A stretch of DNA of 64,000 bases from Henriciella sp. AS95 (GTDB lineage: Bacteria; Pseudomonadota; Alphaproteobacteria; Caulobacterales; Hyphomonadaceae). This document shows positions 21,134 to 29,927 of the stretch, one piece after another. The notes below the pieces were generated by a model. That model saw nothing but the letters and a program-made list of their open reading frames with translations. It made no database searches and was not told where the DNA came from. The number at the start of each line of letters is the position of its first letter. The first letter of the stretch is position 1. Position numbers and translations under genes: made by a program. The stretch lies in assembly GCF_038900055.1 (NCBI RefSeq), contig NZ_JBBMQM010000001.1, forward strand, positions 248,001 to 312,000, given 5' to 3'.

Positions 21134-21928
21134 ATGCAGCCCTATCAACTCCTGTCCCGCTCTATCGCTGGCAAGACCGCCCTCGTCACCGGCGCCGCCT
21201 CCGGCATGGGCCGCGCGACCGCCCACCTCTTCGCCCATGAAGGCGCGAATGTCGCCGTGACGGACCTCAAACAGGAGGCCGTCGACAAGGTCGTGCAGGA
21301 GATAAAAGACGCAGGCTTCGAGAATGTCCGCGGCTGGGCGCTCGACGTGTCCGACGCCGCCACGATCGACCGCGTCATCAACGAAGCCGCCGACCATTTC
21401 GGCAGCCTTGAAATCCTCGTCAACAATGCAGGCTTCGCCGCGCTCGCCATGATCAATGGCGAGGCCGAGGCCTATGAGGACGCCTGGCACAAGACGATCA
21501 ATGTGATGCTGACCAGCCACCAGCGCGCCGCCCGCGCCGCTCTGCCGCATATGAGAAAAGCCGGCTTTGGCCGCATCGTGAACATCGCCTCCACAGAAGG
21601 CCTCGGCGCGACCCCGGGCAACTCGCCCTACGTCGCCGCCAAGCATGGCGTCATCGGCCTGACGCGCGGCATGGCGGTCGACCTTGGCCGCGAAGAGTTT
21701 GACCTCACCGTCAACGCCGTCTGCCCCGGCCCGATCCACACCGGCATCACAGAAGGCATCTCCGACGAGCACAAGACCATCTACGCCAAACGCCGCGTGC
21801 CCCTGAGACGCTACGGCATCCCGGAAGAGGTCGCGAATGTGACGCTGTCAGTGGTACTGCCCGCGTCGAGCTTCCTGCACGGCGTGCACATCCCGGTGGA
21901 TGGCGGCCTGACGATCAAGAATGCTTGA
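21134..21928 (+). CDS. Short-chain dehydrogenase/reductase, 3-hydroxybutyrate dehydrogenase-like
   Basis: A 264-residue classical SDR. The NAD(P)-binding TGAASGMG motif lies near residues 19-26, NNAG follows, and the catalytic Ser-Tyr-Lys appear as 'NIASTEG' and 'SPYVAAKHG'. 'NAVCPGPIHTGI' and 'PVDGGLTIKNA' complete the fold. Overall it resembles 3-hydroxybutyrate dehydrogenases, but the substrate cannot be fixed from sequence. GGAGG precedes the start by about ten bases. It stands alone between the REP-like hairpins and a convergent A+T-richer gene. Confidence 0.85.
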   Translation: MQPYQLLSRSIAGKTALVTGAASGMGRATAHLFAHEGANVAVTDLKQEAVDKVVQEIKDAGFENVRGWALDVSDAATIDRVINEAADHFGSLEILVNNAGFAALAMINGEAEAYEDAWHKTINVMLTSHQRAARAALPHMRKAGFGRIVNIASTEGLGATPGNSPYVAAKHGVIGLTRGMAVDLGREEFDLTVNAVCPGPIHTGITEGISDEHKTIYAKRRVPLRRYGIPEEVANVTLSVVLPASSFLHGVHIPVDGGLTIKNA

Positions 21929-21957
21929 AGGGAAGATCGTGTTGCAGAACCACGAGG

Positions 21958-23295
21958 CTATTCGTCGGCTTCACTCAGTGTAACTATGGTTTGTGACATC
22001 ATCGGGTGAAATGCTGGCAGTAAGCTCTTTATTCGCCCATCCTCTTCGACGAACTCATGGTTCGCACCCGGCAACAATCTCGGATCTAAAGGATTAAGAG
22101 CGTTCGGATTGTGAAGCACGACCATGCCTTCAGTCCAAGTCTCGTCATATGAAGCATCCAGACTCTGGTTAAAATGGGCCAGTCCACTTCCATCCTGCAA
22201 GCGAACGACGCCAAATCTGGAAAGCGAAACGTTGCTGTTTCCGAAGCCTGTCATGAAACCCATTCGATTAAATTTTGTGAGAGTGCCCTGAGGGTTTACA
22301 ATGACCGCGCTGACATTTCTCGTATCGTCTTGTTGGAAAAAGCCGGAACGAATGCGCCTTCTCCCATACCTGTGCGTATTAATCGGACGAATCGTCAATT
22401 TGCCCTCTTCAATGGAATGACGAAATCCGAATACGTACTCCGTAATAGCTGGGACAATGAATTTCATTGAGCCAGGCGCGTGAAAGTCCTGAATTGCAAT
22501 GCAAAACGGCACGCCTTCCATATGCGGCCCTTCCCAATATGGGGGATCGTGATTGAGCTTAGTTCTGAGCGCTTGCCCAAGACGTATCGGAATGTAGTTT
22601 TCCTGGTAATCAAGCAATCCAGCACGGTCCTCAGGAAGTTGGATTGCCTCACCGTCGGGAGGATTTACGGTAGTCGCTTCCACTGCTAAGCGCCCAAAAG
22701 GGCTTTTTAGAATGAAATCCGGAACCTGTGCTGGACTCTCGCGAATAAAGTTCAACTCATTGAACGTCGCACTCAAATACAATTCCCAAATTCGAGCATC
22801 AAAACTGTTTGCTTGAAACGTAGCAATAAAATTTCCGTCGACGTCGTCGTAGGACCTCATCATCGCCTCGATAATCTCTTTTGCCGGAGAATAGCACTCG
22901 TCTTCGACCAACACGCGATAAGATGAGTGTTGCCGCTCTAAAGGAATGCGCGAGTCAAAAAAGTCGATGGGCTCCTGTTCGGCATCACCTTGAAAGAATT
23001 GATAATTGGGCAAAGCGTGAAGCGCACCTAAACGGTCAATCAGCTCATTGTACGCCGCTTCAAATGTTGGAAGGCTCGCATTCACATCGACGGCCCGATA
23101 CCTGAATACCTCGTCTCGCGCGAACACCACCCAAGTGAAGTCAAAGTCAACTTTGTCGTGAAGCAACACACCCAGTAGCTTTTCGTCAGGTGTTGAATAC
23201 CAAGCGAGTTCATCACTGATGAGGCGGACATATGGGTTTCTGGCGTAACTAGCCAGCGCATCGAATCGACGGAGGTCCATGCATCCAACAATCAT
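21958..23295 (-). CDS. Orphan protein with possible PD-(D/E)XK nuclease-like core
   Basis: A 445-residue protein that I cannot name. Residues 165-210 read 'FDARIWELYLSATFNEL', then 'PDFIL', then 'AVEATTVNP', an order (E171, D193, E206-X-T208) seen in restriction-endonuclease-fold proteins, with Thr in place of the usual Lys. 'LRTKLNH' and 'GVPFCIAIQDFH' follow. No signal peptide or membrane segment. Base composition is clearly lower in G+C than the neighbours, and there is no partner gene, which suggests recent transfer. Start 23295 or Met6 at 23280 are both possible. Nuclease activity is an inference from the motif order only. Confidence 0.75.
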   Translation of the reverse strand: MIVGCMDLRRFDALASYARNPYVRLISDELAWYSTPDEKLLGVLLHDKVDFDFTWVVFARDEVFRYRAVDVNASLPTFEAAYNELIDRLGALHALPNYQFFQGDAEQEPIDFFDSRIPLERQHSSYRVLVEDECYSPAKEIIEAMMRSYDDVDGNFIATFQANSFDARIWELYLSATFNELNFIRESPAQVPDFILKSPFGRLAVEATTVNPPDGEAIQLPEDRAGLLDYQENYIPIRLGQALRTKLNHDPPYWEGPHMEGVPFCIAIQDFHAPGSMKFIVPAITEYVFGFRHSIEEGKLTIRPINTHRYGRRRIRSGFFQQDDTRNVSAVIVNPQGTLTKFNRMGFMTGFGNSNVSLSRFGVVRLQDGSGLAHFNQSLDASYDETWTEGMVVLHNPNALNPLDPRLLPGANHEFVEEDGRIKSLLPAFHPMMSQTIVTLSEADE

Positions 23296-23411
23296 AGGTT
23301 TGGTCTAGTCGCGTTGAATTAAGACAATGCTTCAACGCGCATCTAGAACTAAACTCAACGTCATTTCATAGATTATCCAACCCTAAACCGCCCCGCCCTA
23401 CTCTCGCTCGC

Positions 23412-24002
23412 ATGCCCGAGCTGTCTGCTTATCTGCGTGAATGCTTCAATCTCATCGCCGACTGGCTGATGGAGACGGGCGCTCGCGGCAAGCTGCATCT
23501 GGGGCCGGGCGAGATGTCGCTCAGCCTGGCGCGCAAGCTGAAGGCGCGGCTGAAACTGGCTGAAGAGCTGATCCGGCGGCTCATCTGGCAGATCGGCGCG
23601 GGGCTGACCCTTGCCCCGACCCGGCCCGGTGGCCCGCGCTCTGATCAAGACCGCGCGCCCCGCCGCCGCCTCTATAGCTTCGCGCTGCTTCATCCTGCCA
23701 ATTACTATGCGCGGGCGCTCGAAATGCTGAGAGAGCGAGAAAGACCGGCCAAACCAAATCGGCCTGAAATCGGCCCGCTTCTGGCCCGCTGGAAAACGCT
23801 TTCGGCCATCGCCAAAGACCCGATGCCAACCGCCCGTCGCATGGCCCGCCGCCTCGCTCGCATCCGCGCCAAGCGCCAGATCATGCCGCTCGCCCTGCCG
23901 TTCCGGGGGGAGCATCGCCTGCCCACAGAGCTCAGCCTGATGGCCAGTTTCGCCCTGCACGACACCAATGACGCCCTGCGCCTCTGGCTGAATTCGAGCT
24001 GA
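23412..24002 (+). CDS. Conserved-looking basic hypothetical protein
   Basis: A 196-residue protein without recognised domain. It is rich in Arg, Leu and Ala, with a helical N-terminus ('MPELSAYLRECFNLIADWLM') and a very basic middle ('ARRMARRLARIRAKRQIM', around residues 142-159). No signal peptide. Codon use matches the chromosome, unlike the A+T-rich gene before it. It stands alone, with a long inverted repeat 72 bases downstream. Overlapping antisense frames here are less convincing. Function unknown. Confidence 0.6.
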   Translation: MPELSAYLRECFNLIADWLMETGARGKLHLGPGEMSLSLARKLKARLKLAEELIRRLIWQIGAGLTLAPTRPGGPRSDQDRAPRRRLYSFALLHPANYYARALEMLRERERPAKPNRPEIGPLLARWKTLSAIAKDPMPTARRMARRLARIRAKRQIMPLALPFRGEHRLPTELSLMASFALHDTNDALRLWLNSS

Positions 24003-24073
24003 TTTTTGAGGATATTTCAGTGCGTATGCCGCAAATCCAGCCGGGTTTGCGGGCGCCGGTGCAGCGCCCTCTA

Positions 24074-24146
24074 TGGTTCGACTTCGCTCACCATGTCGGC
24101 TATTGCGACGTATCATCAGGCCGACATGGTGAGCGAAGTCGAACCA
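24074..24146. repeat. Perfect 27-bp inverted repeat with 19-base spacer
   Basis: The 27-base arm at 24074-24100 is matched exactly by 24120-24146, separated by 19 bases. The arm contains TTCGACTTCGCTCACCATG, a sequence type found in dispersed intergenic palindromes of marine alphaproteobacteria. It sits between the hypothetical gene and folC, 21 bases past the folC stop, and may also end the converging transcripts although it has no T-run. Confidence 0.75.
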
Positions 24147-24166
24147 CGAGGCCGTGGCACGCAAGG

Positions 24167-25432
24167 TCAGCGCGGCAACTCATTATTCTGGCCGAGCACA
24201 TCGCCCGCCAGATAGAGCGATCCGCAAATCAGGATCCGCTCGGCCCCAGCTTCCACAGCGGCCTTCATGGCTGCCTCAAAACTCGGACATGCCGTCGCCT
24301 TTAGCCCCGCAGACATTGCAGCTTCGGCCAGGTCGTCCGGGGTGGCCGTGAACTCATTATCCACCACTTCAGTGGTGAAGATCTCAAGGCCGGGGCGCGC
24401 CAGCTCGGCAAAGAAGCCGGCTGCATCCTTGGTCGCGAGCATGGCCGAGACGAGCATGGTCCGCTTCGGGCTCTCCTCGCGGTCGAGGTCATCGAGGGTT
24501 TCTGCAATGGCTCTTGCAGCATGCGGGTTATGCCCACCATCGAGCCAGACCGGAACGCCGCCCGCCATCCGGGTCACTGGCCCCTCAGAAAGCCGCTGCA
24601 TCCGGGCCGGCCAATGAGCGGTCGCACACCCGGTCAGGATCGCCTTGTCAGTGATCGCCGGATGGCCCCAGGCTTTCAGCGCTTTCGCCGCCAGCGACGC
24701 ATTGGCGAACTGGTGTTTGCCCGCCAGCCCCAGAGGCGGAAAGATGGAGGAAATGTCTTCTGGCGTCAGGAAGTCGATATCAGCCCCGGCTTTCGCCGCC
24801 TCAAGCCGGATCGCGGCTTCCGCTTCGGGACGCTGAATGGCTGAGACAGCCGGGCAGCCGGCCTTCAGAATGCCGGCCTTGTCGCTCGCAATCTTGGTGA
24901 TGGTCTTGCCGAGAAACTGCATATGGTCGAAGTCCACAGGCGTAATAACGGCAACAGCGCACGCGGGAATGACGTTTGACGCATCATAGCGACCGCCGAG
25001 ACCGACTTCGAGGATCAGCAAGTCTGCCGGGACCTCATGGAAGGCGAGAAAAGCGGCTGCCTGGGTGGCCTCGAAATGGGTGATGTCGCGGCCCTTCACG
25101 GCCTCTTCGACGCGGGAGAGATAGCCGATCAGCTGCTCGTCAGAGATAATCTCACCGGCAAGCCGGATGCGCTCATTGAAGCGAACAAGATGCGGCGAGG
25201 TCGAGACGTGGACCTTGAGGCCAGCTGCCTCCGCCATCGCCCGGATAAAGGCCGTCGTCGACCCTTTTCCGTTCGTGCCAGCCACATGAATGGTCGGCGG
25301 CAGATCCAGATGCGGATTGCCGAGGGTATCAAGGACAACGAGAAGCCGGTCCAGCGTCAGAACGCGGTCAGTCGGATTAAAACGCTCGAACCGCTTCAGC
25401 GCGGCATCGACCGCGAACTTGGCGTCGATCAA
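24167..25432 (-). CDS. folC: Bifunctional dihydrofolate synthase / folylpolyglutamate synthase
   Basis: A 421-residue Mur-ligase-family enzyme that adds glutamate to dihydropteroate and to folates. The P-loop 'VAGTNGKGSTTAFI' near residues 48-61 and 'EVGLGGRYDASNV' are diagnostic; the C-terminal domain has 'VWLDGGHNPHAA'. The start codon is TTG, overlapping the accD stop as TTGA, which indicates translational coupling. It is the last gene of the trpFB-A-accD-folC operon. Confidence 0.95.
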   Translation of the reverse strand: MIDAKFAVDAALKRFERFNPTDRVLTLDRLLVVLDTLGNPHLDLPPTIHVAGTNGKGSTTAFIRAMAEAAGLKVHVSTSPHLVRFNERIRLAGEIISDEQLIGYLSRVEEAVKGRDITHFEATQAAAFLAFHEVPADLLILEVGLGGRYDASNVIPACAVAVITPVDFDHMQFLGKTITKIASDKAGILKAGCPAVSAIQRPEAEAAIRLEAAKAGADIDFLTPEDISSIFPPLGLAGKHQFANASLAAKALKAWGHPAITDKAILTGCATAHWPARMQRLSEGPVTRMAGGVPVWLDGGHNPHAARAIAETLDDLDREESPKRTMLVSAMLATKDAAGFFAELARPGLEIFTTEVVDNEFTATPDDLAEAAMSAGLKATACPSFEAAMKAAVEAGAERILICGSLYLAGDVLGQNNELPR

Positions 25433-26406
25433 GCCTTCTTGCTCCGTTTCGTCGGGGCAGGCACATCGGCCATCGGCGCTTTGACCGGGCCGATCGCGCT
25501 GGTTTCCTTTGACCGCTTCGGCAGGAGATGGGTGAGCACCCGGCCAAGGGTCTCTTTCAGCTCGCGGCGGTCACAGACAATGTCCACCTGGCCTTTTTCG
25601 CGCAGGAATTCAGAGCGCTGGAAGCCATCCGGCAATTTCTCGCGAATGGTCTGCTCGATCACACGCGGGCCGGAAAAGGCGATCATGGCGCCCGGCTCTG
25701 CAATGTGGACGTCGCCGAGCATGGCGTAGGACGCCGAAACGCCGCCAGAGGTCGGGTCGGTGAGGACCACGACGTATGGCAGGCCTGCATCGCGAACTTC
25801 AGAAATGGCCAGCGTCGTGCGCGGCATCTGCATCAGGGACAGCGTGCCCTCCTGCATACGCGCGCCGCCGGATGCGGTGCAGACGACGAAAGCCGCCTTG
25901 CGGGCCACAGCCAGCTGAGCGGCAGCGATAAAGGCTTCACCAGCAGCCATGCCAAGCGAGCCGCCCATGAAAGCAAAATCCTGGACCAGGATAACGGCGG
26001 GCTTGCCATTGATGCGGCCAAACGCGGCGGCCATGCAATCATCTTGCGCAACAGGTGGGCTGCCTTCGGGGCTTTCTTCCTTTTCGCGGGCGGCGATCTT
26101 GTTCTTGGCGGCCTTGAGTCGAGACGGATAAGCCTTGTCGTCCTTGAACTTCAGCGGGTCCTGCGCGACGGGCGGAAGCGGCAATGGCTCCCAGCGCTCA
26201 TCATCGAAAAACAGGCGGAAACGGCGGCGCGGCGAAATCCTGAGATGCGCGCCAGCCGGCGTGACGTACCAGCTTTCCTCGAGATCGGATCGATAGACCA
26301 GTTCGCCGGATTTGGGGCATTTAACCCAGAGATTATCCGGTGTTTCTTTCTTGGAGGACAGAAAGGTCTTCAGACCCGGCGTGCGGAAGTTTGTGAGCCA
26401 GTTCAT
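25429..26406 (-). CDS. accD: Acetyl-CoA carboxylase carboxyltransferase subunit beta
   Basis: A 325-residue beta subunit of the carboxyltransferase that makes malonyl-CoA for fatty acid synthesis. The crotonase-fold core is clear ('GGSLGMAAGEAFIAAAQLAV', 'CTASGGARMQEGTLSLMQM', 'LTDPTSGGVSASYAMLGD'). The N-terminal zinc ribbon present in most bacteria is degenerate: only C30 of the four cysteines remains ('LWVKCPKSGELVY'), as in other alphaproteobacteria. The C-terminus is Lys/Pro-rich. It lies 38 bases after trpA and overlaps folC by four bases. Confidence 0.97.
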   Translation of the reverse strand: MNWLTNFRTPGLKTFLSSKKETPDNLWVKCPKSGELVYRSDLEESWYVTPAGAHLRISPRRRFRLFFDDERWEPLPLPPVAQDPLKFKDDKAYPSRLKAAKNKIAAREKEESPEGSPPVAQDDCMAAAFGRINGKPAVILVQDFAFMGGSLGMAAGEAFIAAAQLAVARKAAFVVCTASGGARMQEGTLSLMQMPRTTLAISEVRDAGLPYVVVLTDPTSGGVSASYAMLGDVHIAEPGAMIAFSGPRVIEQTIREKLPDGFQRSEFLREKGQVDIVCDRRELKETLGRVLTHLLPKRSKETSAIGPVKAPMADVPAPTKRSKKA

Positions 26407-26444
26407 ATGTCTACAGGACTCCTGACTTTGGTCAGTCCATTACC

Positions 26445-27263
26445 CTAGGCGCTTTTTAGCGCAGTTGAGAGTTCCTTCGCCAGCCCCCCCACACGTGCGG
26501 CTATACTGCCGCTTGCGCCCGACTCAAGAGCTAAGCGCACATGATCTACGAAAGCAGAGCCGACGACAACCCCATCAGCAATACGCGCCATGGCGGCCGC
26601 CTGTTCCCCGGTGCGAACCCCGAAGCCGACGCAGACGGGAAGACCAGAGACCCGGCGGGCCCGGTCAACGCCTTCCCTGATGTCTTCCGGATCGGCTGAA
26701 CCTGTACCCGTTACACCAGCGACAGCGACATAATAGAGGAAGCCGGAGGCGCCTTCAGCGACTTTTGCAATGCGCTTCTCGGTCGTGGTCGGGGTCGCCA
26801 GGCGGATGACAGAAATTCCATACTTTTCATAGGCCTGGCGAAGCTCATGATCCTCCTCAGGCGGCAAATCCACGATGATTGTGCCGTCAATGCCCGCTTT
26901 GGCCGCCGCTTCTGCGAACTCGCTATAGCCCATGTGGAAGACCGGATTGGCGTAGCCCATCAGGATGAGCGGGGTCTCTTTATCGTCCTCGCGAAAGCGT
27001 GCAGCGAGCGCCAGAACATCGCTGAGCTTGGTGCCCGCTTTCAGGCTGCGTTGACCGGCCACCTGGATGGCAGGGCCGTCTGCCATCGGATCGGTAAAAG
27101 GCGCGCCGAGTTCAATAATGTCAGCGCCATTGTCGCGAAGCGCGCAAAGCGCTTCATAGCTTGCTTCGAGGTCAGGGTCGCCGGCCATCATATAAGTGAC
27201 GAGTGCAGAGCGGCCCTCGGCGCGCACTTTCTCGAACCGGTCAGTTATCCGTTGGGTTGGCAT
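26445..27263 (-). CDS. trpA: Tryptophan synthase alpha subunit
   Basis: A 272-residue TIM-barrel enzyme that cleaves indole-3-glycerol phosphate to indole for TrpB. The catalytic Glu/Asp regions are seen in 'IIELGAPFTDPMADGPAIQ' and 'GTIIVDLPPEED'; the phosphate loop is 'VCVGFGVRTGEQAA' and 'DGVVVGSAFVD'. The start abuts the cutA stop with a one-base overlap. cutA and a VOC gene lie between it and trpB, which is unusual for a complex whose subunits are normally adjacent. Confidence 0.97.
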   Translation of the reverse strand: MPTQRITDRFEKVRAEGRSALVTYMMAGDPDLEASYEALCALRDNGADIIELGAPFTDPMADGPAIQVAGQRSLKAGTKLSDVLALAARFREDDKETPLILMGYANPVFHMGYSEFAEAAAKAGIDGTIIVDLPPEEDHELRQAYEKYGISVIRLATPTTTEKRIAKVAEGASGFLYYVAVAGVTGTGSADPEDIREGVDRARRVSGLPVCVGFGVRTGEQAAAMARIADGVVVGSAFVDHVRLALESGASGSIAARVGGLAKELSTALKSA

Positions 27264-27592
27264 TATTCAGCAGGTGCTTTCGTATTCTCCTGAAGCCAGT
27301 CGGCATAGGTACCGAGGACTTCGGTGCATGGCATCGCCACCATGGCCGGGACATCATAGGGGTGTAGCTCAATGACCAGTTTTTCGAGCGCTGGCCAGCA
27401 GGCAGCAACCGATTTCAGCCAGAGCACATGTTCAAAAGCCTGCTCGACCACACCTTTCCAGAGATAGGTCGAGGCCACAGGCCCATCGATATTCGCGCAA
27501 GCAGCGAGCCGCCGCTCCACAGCGGTGTCGCCGATCTTGTGGGCCACCTGAGTGGATGGGCAGGTAATGCGGATGAGTAGCGCGTCGGTCAT
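27263..27592 (-). CDS. cutA: CutA1 divalent-ion tolerance family protein
   Basis: A 109-residue trimeric ferredoxin-like-fold protein with the family sequence 'RRLAACANI...STYLWKGVVEQAFEHVLWLKS' and 'YDVPAMVAMP...YADWLQENT'. CutA proteins are linked to copper tolerance in some bacteria, but their function is not settled. The gene is embedded in the trp operon between the VOC gene (3 bases) and trpA (one-base overlap). It is of full length and native codon use. Confidence 0.92.
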   Translation of the reverse strand: MTDALLIRITCPSTQVAHKIGDTAVERRLAACANIDGPVASTYLWKGVVEQAFEHVLWLKSVAACWPALEKLVIELHPYDVPAMVAMPCTEVLGTYADWLQENTKAPAE

Positions 27593-27595
27593 ATT

Positions 27596-27994
27596 TCAGC
27601 TTTCTACCGCATCATGGCAAACAATACAGAGTTTGTTGCCATCCAGATCCCTAAAATAAGCACCGTAATAGTTTTCATGATAGTGCGGACGCAGTCCTGG
27701 CTTGCCCTCATCTTTGCCGCCCGCGCCGATGGCGAGGCTGAACACCTGGTTCACCGCGTCACGATCGGGCGCAAGCAATGCCAGCATCTGGCCGTTTCCA
27801 GGATGGTGTGGCTGCCCATTTTCGGGCTTGGTGAGCGCAATCACCGGCCGAAAGCTGTATGCTTGATTCCACATCACGAAGGGGTCTGACCGCTCCATGG
27901 AGACGCGGCTGAGGCCGAGCTCTTTCATGATCGGCGCATAGAAGGCGGTTGCCCTGTCGAGATCATTGGTGCCGATGGTGATGTGCGAGATCAC
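27596..27994 (-). CDS. VOC superfamily (glyoxalase-like) protein
   Basis: A 132-residue single-domain vicinal-oxygen-chelate protein. 'SHITIGTNDLDRATAFYAPIM' opens the first beta-alpha-beta-beta-beta unit, and the C-terminal 'YHENYYGAYFRDLDGNKLCIVCH' is the second. Potential metal ligands are the N-terminal His and the late Asp/Glu region; the substrate is unknown. The start appears to be GTG at 27994, three bases after the trpB stop. Its position inside the trp operon is not explained by known tryptophan chemistry. Confidence 0.82.
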   Translation of the reverse strand: MISHITIGTNDLDRATAFYAPIMKELGLSRVSMERSDPFVMWNQAYSFRPVIALTKPENGQPHHPGNGQMLALLAPDRDAVNQVFSLAIGAGGKDEGKPGLRPHYHENYYGAYFRDLDGNKLCIVCHDAVES

Positions 27995-27997
27995 CCG

Positions 27998-29209
27998 CTA
28001 GATCTCCATCCCGAGATGCTCGGCGACGGAGAAGATGTCCTTATCGCCGCGCCCACAGAGATTCATGATCAGGATCTGATCCTTGTCCATACTCTCGCAG
28101 ACATCGCCGAGGCGCGCGATCGCGTGGGCCGGCTCCAGCGCCGGAATGATGCCCTCAAGCCGCGTGCAGAGCTGGAAGGCTTCGAGGGCTTCCTTGTCGG
28201 TACAGGTGAGGTATTCCGCCCGGCCCGTATCGCGCAGGAAGGCATGCTCGGGGCCGATACCGGGATAATCGAGGCCCGCCGAGATCGAGTGCGCGTCGAT
28301 GATCTGGCCGTCTTCGGTCTGCAGGAGGTAAGTCTTGTTGCCGTGCAGGATGCCGGGTTTGCCCCCATTGAGGGCCGCGGCGTGCTGGCCGGTCTCGATG
28401 CCGTGGCCTGAGGCCTCGACGCCGATCAGCCGCACGCTTTCGTCCTCGATGAAGGGATGGAACAGGCCGATCGCATTCGAGCCGCCACCAATGCACGCCA
28501 TGACCGCGTCCGGCAGGCGACCTTCGCGCTCCATCATCTGGCGCTTGGCTTCCTTGCCAATGACGGACTGGAAATCGCGGACCATCTCCGGATAGGGGTG
28601 AGGGCCTGCCGCCGTGCCGATGACGTAGAAAGTGTCGTGCACATTCGTCACCCAGTCGCGCAGCGCCTCGTTCATCGCATCCTTCAGCGTGCCCGTGCCG
28701 GACGACACCGGGACAATTTCAGCGCCGAGCAGCTTCATGCGGAACACGTTCGGCTTCTGCCGCTCAACATCGGTCGCGCCCATGAAGACCGTACAGGGCA
28801 GGCCAAAGCGCGCGCAGGCCGTCGCCGTCGCCACGCCGTGCTGGCCTGCGCCGGTTTCTGCGATGATCCGCGTCTTGCCCATGCGCAGGGCCAGCAGCAC
28901 CTGCCCGAGGCAGTTATTGATCTTGTGCGAGCCGGTATGATTGAGCTCATCGCGCTTGAAGTAGATCTTCGGCCCGCCGAAGTGCTCGGTTATGCGCTCG
29001 GCAAAATAAAGCGGCGAGGGACGGCCGACATAATGTTCCCAGAAGTCATCCATCTTCGCTGTAAAGGCGGGGTCCTTCTTGGCGGCGCGATACTCGGCCT
29101 CAAGATCCAGGATGAGCGGCATCAGCGTTTCGGCGACATAGCGCCCGCCGAACTCGCCGAAGCGGCCTTTCTCGTCAGGCCACTGGTCCCAGGTATTCGG
29201 TCTATTCAT
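27998..29209 (-). CDS. trpB: Tryptophan synthase beta subunit
   Basis: A 403-residue PLP enzyme that joins indole and serine to make tryptophan. '[20 protein letters not shown]' holds the PLP lysine (His-Lys pair), '[19 protein letters not shown]' the substrate loop and '[15 protein letters not shown]' the phosphate-binding GGGSN. Full length. trpF is ten bases upstream, and the VOC and cutA genes follow before trpA. Confidence 0.98.
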   Translation of the reverse strand: MNRPNTWDQWPDEKGRFGEFGGRYVAETLMPLILDLEAEYRAAKKDPAFTAKMDDFWEHYVGRPSPLYFAERITEHFGGPKIYFKRDELNHTGSHKINNCLGQVLLALRMGKTRIIAETGAGQHGVATATACARFGLPCTVFMGATDVERQKPNVFRMKLLGAEIVPVSSGTGTLKDAMNEALRDWVTNVHDTFYVIGTAAGPHPYPEMVRDFQSVIGKEAKRQMMEREGRLPDAVMACIGGGSNAIGLFHPFIEDESVRLIGVEASGHGIETGQHAAALNGGKPGILHGNKTYLLQTEDGQIIDAHSISAGLDYPGIGPEHAFLRDTGRAEYLTCTDKEALEAFQLCTRLEGIIPALEPAHAIARLGDVCESMDKDQILIMNLCGRGDKDIFSVAEHLGMEI

Positions 29210-29218
29210 AACGCGTCC

Positions 29219-29884
29219 TCACGCTGCTTTTGCGGCGTCGATAAATTTTTTGATCAGATCACTATCCTTTACGCCGCGCTCTCTTTCGACTCCAGAGGAC
29301 ACATCGACCGCATCTGCACCCGTGGCAGCAATGGCACCGGCAACGTTTTCCGGCGTCAGGCCGCCCGCGAGAAGCCAGGGCTTCGGCGCGTCCCAGCGCT
29401 CCATGATCGACCAATCGAATGTCTGCCCATGGCCGCCGGAGCGGTCAGCGCCTTCAGGCGCCTTGGCATCGATGAGAAGCCTGTCCGCCGCCTCATAGTT
29501 AGACAGGCGCTCAAGATCGGACAGGCACTCAACACCGGCCGCTTTCCAGATCTCGGTATAGTTCGGCAAGGCCTCGCGGACCTGCGCAACAAAGTCTGGC
29601 GATTCACTGCCGTGAAGCTGGATTGCATCAGGCAGCACGGCGTCCGTCATGCCTTTCAGGAAATCGAGGTCCGGATCGGTCAGCAGAACGACAGAGCGGA
29701 CATGGTGCTCCGCCGCTGTCCCTAGCAAATCGTAGAGTTTGTCGGACACACGCTCATATGAATCGCGCGCTATGAAACGCGGGCTTTCTGGCACAAGCAC
29801 GAATCCGACCCATTCGGCACCGGCTCTCGCCGCCGACCGGACCGTATAGTCATCCCTTATGCCGCAGATCTTCACTTTTGCCAT
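29219..29884 (-). CDS. trpF: Phosphoribosylanthranilate isomerase
   Basis: A 221-residue TIM-barrel isomerase, third step from anthranilate. The family start 'MAKVKICGIRDDYTV', 'VVLLTDPDLDF', 'DAIQLHGSESPDFV' and the terminal 'GADAVDVSSGVERERGVKD' are clear. ATG 29884 gives the standard N-terminus; an in-frame start at 29914 would add ten unrelated residues. It begins the trpF-trpB-VOC-cutA-trpA-accD-folC run. trpC, D, E and G are not in this window. Confidence 0.95.
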   Translation of the reverse strand: MAKVKICGIRDDYTVRSAARAGAEWVGFVLVPESPRFIARDSYERVSDKLYDLLGTAAEHHVRSVVLLTDPDLDFLKGMTDAVLPDAIQLHGSESPDFVAQVREALPNYTEIWKAAGVECLSDLERLSNYEAADRLLIDAKAPEGADRSGGHGQTFDWSIMERWDAPKPWLLAGGLTPENVAGAIAATGADAVDVSSGVERERGVKDSDLIKKFIDAAKAA

Positions 29885-29927
29885 GGCGAGAGCACGTGGC
29901 GCGCAGCCTGCCATTCGTCAAGCCGGA

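Noticed and set aside
28457-29725. 422-codon plus-strand frame opposite trpB and trpF
   Set aside because: It spans two certain genes and is an antisense shadow of their codon bias.
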